Below, piece by piece: positions 5,643 to 7,110 of a DNA stretch of 7,110 bases; positions within the stretch are counted from its first letter, which is position 1; the number at the start of each line of letters is the position of its first letter. The position numbers were made by a program, and so were the translations under genes. The stretch is from Thermogutta sp. (GTDB lineage: Bacteria > Planctomycetota > Planctomycetia > Pirellulales > Thermoguttaceae): the NCBI GenBank assembly GCA_012798155.1, contig JAAZNR010000700.1, positions 1 to 7,110 of the forward strand, in the 5' to 3' direction. A model generated the notes under the pieces. It was not told the DNA's origin. It was given only the letters and a program-made list of their open reading frames with translations, and did no database searches.

Positions 5643-5671
5643 TTGCGTTCGGCCATCCGGGTGGTTACACT
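5643..5671 (+). promoter_or_regulatory. Weak promoter candidate for the oxidoreductase gene
   Basis: TTGCGT (5643-5648) and TACACT (5666-5671) are 17 nt apart, about 108 nt before ATG 5779. The match to consensus is 3 of 6 and 4 of 6, so chance is quite possible in this much sequence. Confidence 0.2.
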
Positions 5672-5762
5672 TTCCGCTGGTCCTTCCCACTCCGCTGCGA
5701 GCGATCCATGAGCAGTGGAGCCGTGAATGAGCCGGGTATTCGTCACCAAGAAACCGCTATCC

Positions 5763-5770
5763 GAGGGAGG
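5763..5770 (+). promoter_or_regulatory. Shine-Dalgarno site of the oxidoreductase gene
   Basis: GAGGGAGG ends 8 nt before ATG 5779. It is strong and well placed, and supports that start. Confidence 0.8.
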
Positions 5771-5778
5771 CGTCTCCG

Positions 5779-7101
5779 ATGTCCCGTAAATCCGCCGCGT
5801 CAACCCCGTCCGCAAGATTTTCCCGCCGCGATTGCCTGAAGCTTTCCGCTGCCGCCGGAATTCCGTTGATCCTGCCCCGCGCCGTCCTCGGCGGTACCGG
5901 CGAGGTCGCCCCGTCGGAGCGGATCACGTTGGGTTTCATCGGGATGGGCAAGCAGAACCAGCACCATCTCGCCCGCTTCCTGGGCATGGATCGAGTGCGG
6001 ATTCTCGCCGTCTGCGACGTGGACACCACACGCCGCGAGGATGCCAAACGCCGCGTGGATGAGAAGTATCAGAGTCAGGACTGTGCCGGTTTCAACGATT
6101 ATCGCGATGTCATCGCCCGGGACGACATCGACGCCGTGGTGATCGCCACGCCCGACCACTGGCACACGCACCCCATCGTGGACGCTTGCAAGGCCAAGAA
6201 GGACATCTATTGCGAAAAACCGCTGACCCTCACGATCGCCGAGGCCAAGCTGTGCATCGATGCCGTGAACAAGTACGGCGTCATCTTTCAGACCGGCAGC
6301 CAGCAGCGGTCCGGCCGGGAGTTCCGCGTGGCCTGCGAGGCGGTGCGGAACGGGCGGATCGGCAAGGTGCAACGGGTCTACGCCTCGGTCGGCGGCCCCA
6401 GCAAGTGGTGCGACCTGCCCGAGGAACCGATGGAGCCGGGCTTGGATTGGGGACTCTGGCTGGGGCAGGCGCCCGAGCGGCCGTACAACTCCGTCCTCAG
6501 CCCCCGCGGCGTGCATAACCACTTTCCGGCCTGGCGGAGCTATCGGGAATACTCGGGCGGCGGGATGACGGACTGGGGGGCCCATCACTTCGACATCGCC
6601 CAATGGGGGCTGGGCATGGACGGCTCCGGCCCCGTGCAGATCATCCCGCCGGAAAATCCCGCTTCCGGACGCGGCGTCCGCTATGTCTACGAAAACGGCG
6701 TGGAACTGATCCACGACGGCTACGACGGACGCGGCGGAGTCAACTTCGTGGGCAGCGACGGCGTGGTTTACGTCGATCGCGGAAAACTGCAAAGTTGGCC
6801 CGACGAAATCGTCAAAGAGCCGCTCGGCGACGACGAAAAGGTCCGCCTGTACCAGTCCTCCGATCATCATCAAGATTGGATCGCCGGGATACTCGAGCGC
6901 AAGCAGCCCATTTGCCCGGTGGAGGTCGGGGCCGGGTCGGTAACGGTTTGCCATCTGGGCAACCTGGCCTACTGGACGGGCGAGACCCTCCGCTGGGATC
7001 CCCGGAATTGGAAATTCGTGGAGCCGGCCGGCGCGAACGACTGGTTGGACGGCATCCGGCAAAGCCCGCGCCGCGATCCCTGGCAGCTTCCCACCGTATA
7101 G
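5779..7101 (+). CDS. Tat-exported Gfo/Idh/MocA family oxidoreductase
   Basis: Protein of 440 residues, complete (TAG 7099-7101). Family members oxidise or reduce sugars, inositols and related polyols, or use bound NAD(P) in multi-step reactions on glycans; the substrate here is not predictable. Seen: a twin-arginine signal SRRDCLK (residues 15-21; Cys where Phe is usual), then a hydrophobic stretch to about residue 38; a Rossmann start TLGFIGMGKQNQHHL (50-64), a GxGxxN variant of the nucleotide loop; AVCDVD (77-82); ATPDHWHTHP (123-132); the family hallmark CEKPLT (145-150); and GGGMTDWGAHHFDIAQWGLG (260-279) in the C-terminal domain. Tat export with cofactor already bound is typical of the large planctomycete set of these enzymes. 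It is divergent from the amidotransferase-like gene and apparently monocistronic within the window. Confidence 0.95.
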   Translation: MSRKSAASTPSARFSRRDCLKLSAAAGIPLILPRAVLGGTGEVAPSERITLGFIGMGKQNQHHLARFLGMDRVRILAVCDVDTTRREDAKRRVDEKYQSQDCAGFNDYRDVIARDDIDAVVIATPDHWHTHPIVDACKAKKDIYCEKPLTLTIAEAKLCIDAVNKYGVIFQTGSQQRSGREFRVACEAVRNGRIGKVQRVYASVGGPSKWCDLPEEPMEPGLDWGLWLGQAPERPYNSVLSPRGVHNHFPAWRSYREYSGGGMTDWGAHHFDIAQWGLGMDGSGPVQIIPPENPASGRGVRYVYENGVELIHDGYDGRGGVNFVGSDGVVYVDRGKLQSWPDEIVKEPLGDDEKVRLYQSSDHHQDWIAGILERKQPICPVEVGAGSVTVCHLGNLAYWTGETLRWDPRNWKFVEPAGANDWLDGIRQSPRRDPWQLPTV

Positions 7102-7110
7102 CAGGCTCCC

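Larger units (their letters stand above)
5106..5778. other. 673-bp divergent intergenic region
   Basis: It lies between the minus-strand amidotransferase-like gene and the plus-strand oxidoreductase. It holds an AT-rich promoter-like patch (5281-5316), a second copy of the hairpin/GGCCACCCGGCC element (5476 to about 5545), and the strong ribosome binding site of the oxidoreductase (5763-5770). Short frames in the region have no ribosome binding site or protein-like composition. I see no RNA gene. Confidence 0.65.

Noticed and set aside
5513..5815. Minus-strand frame of 100 codons overlapping the oxidoreductase start
   Set aside because: It covers the repeat element, overlaps the well-supported gene start and has no ribosome binding site or motif.
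5800..7062. Long minus-strand open frame (420 codons) opposite the oxidoreductase
   Set aside because: The plus-strand frame has unmistakable family motifs and a strong ribosome binding site; the antisense frame has no motif and a His/Ala/Val-rich shadow composition.

Overview
The window is GC-rich bacterial DNA. A Planctomycetota origin (Pirellulales-like) is the best guess. It rests on a Tat-exported Gfo/Idh/MocA oxidoreductase, a lipoprotein-type di-heme cytochrome c peroxidase with a long Ala/Pro/Glu linker, good Shine-Dalgarno sites and repeat-rich GC intergenic DNA. This is inference; no rRNA or marker gene is present.

Layout. (1) 1-128 is the 3' end of an unidentified plus-strand gene. 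(2) 153-1850, minus strand, is a two-gene unit: an ABC/AAA_21-type ATPase (639-1850) followed 27 nt later by a small protein (153-611) with a D...ExH core that could be a degenerate PD-(D/E)xK nuclease fold. The pair has the shape of an ATPase-effector defence module, but no function is proven. (3) 1851-2119 is intergenic, with hairpins and a 22-nt tandem duplication. (4) 2120-3472, minus, is the peroxidase. (5) 3473-4331 is an 859-bp gene-free, repeat-dense region: a 21-nt tandem repeat, a GTG..CAC hairpin leading into a 35-nt repeat array, a 9-nt periodic CCGCGCCCT-type element, and GC hairpins that probably end the next gene. (6) 4332-5105, minus, is a class II glutamine amidotransferase-like protein that lacks the catalytic cysteine. 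(7) 5106-5778 is a divergent intergenic region with a promoter-like site for the amidotransferase-like gene and a second, shorter copy of the hairpin/repeat element. (8) 5779-7101, plus, is the complete Gfo/Idh/MocA oxidoreductase.

The genes do not form one pathway. The only likely operon is the ATPase and the small protein. The peroxidase and the oxidoreductase are exported proteins with strong ribosome binding sites, each apparently transcribed alone. The most notable points are the amidotransferase fold with two hallmark residues changed (MCRLLG to MARLLG, HNG to HCG), the ATPase plus ExH-protein pair, and a composite intergenic repeat family present twice with different unit numbers.
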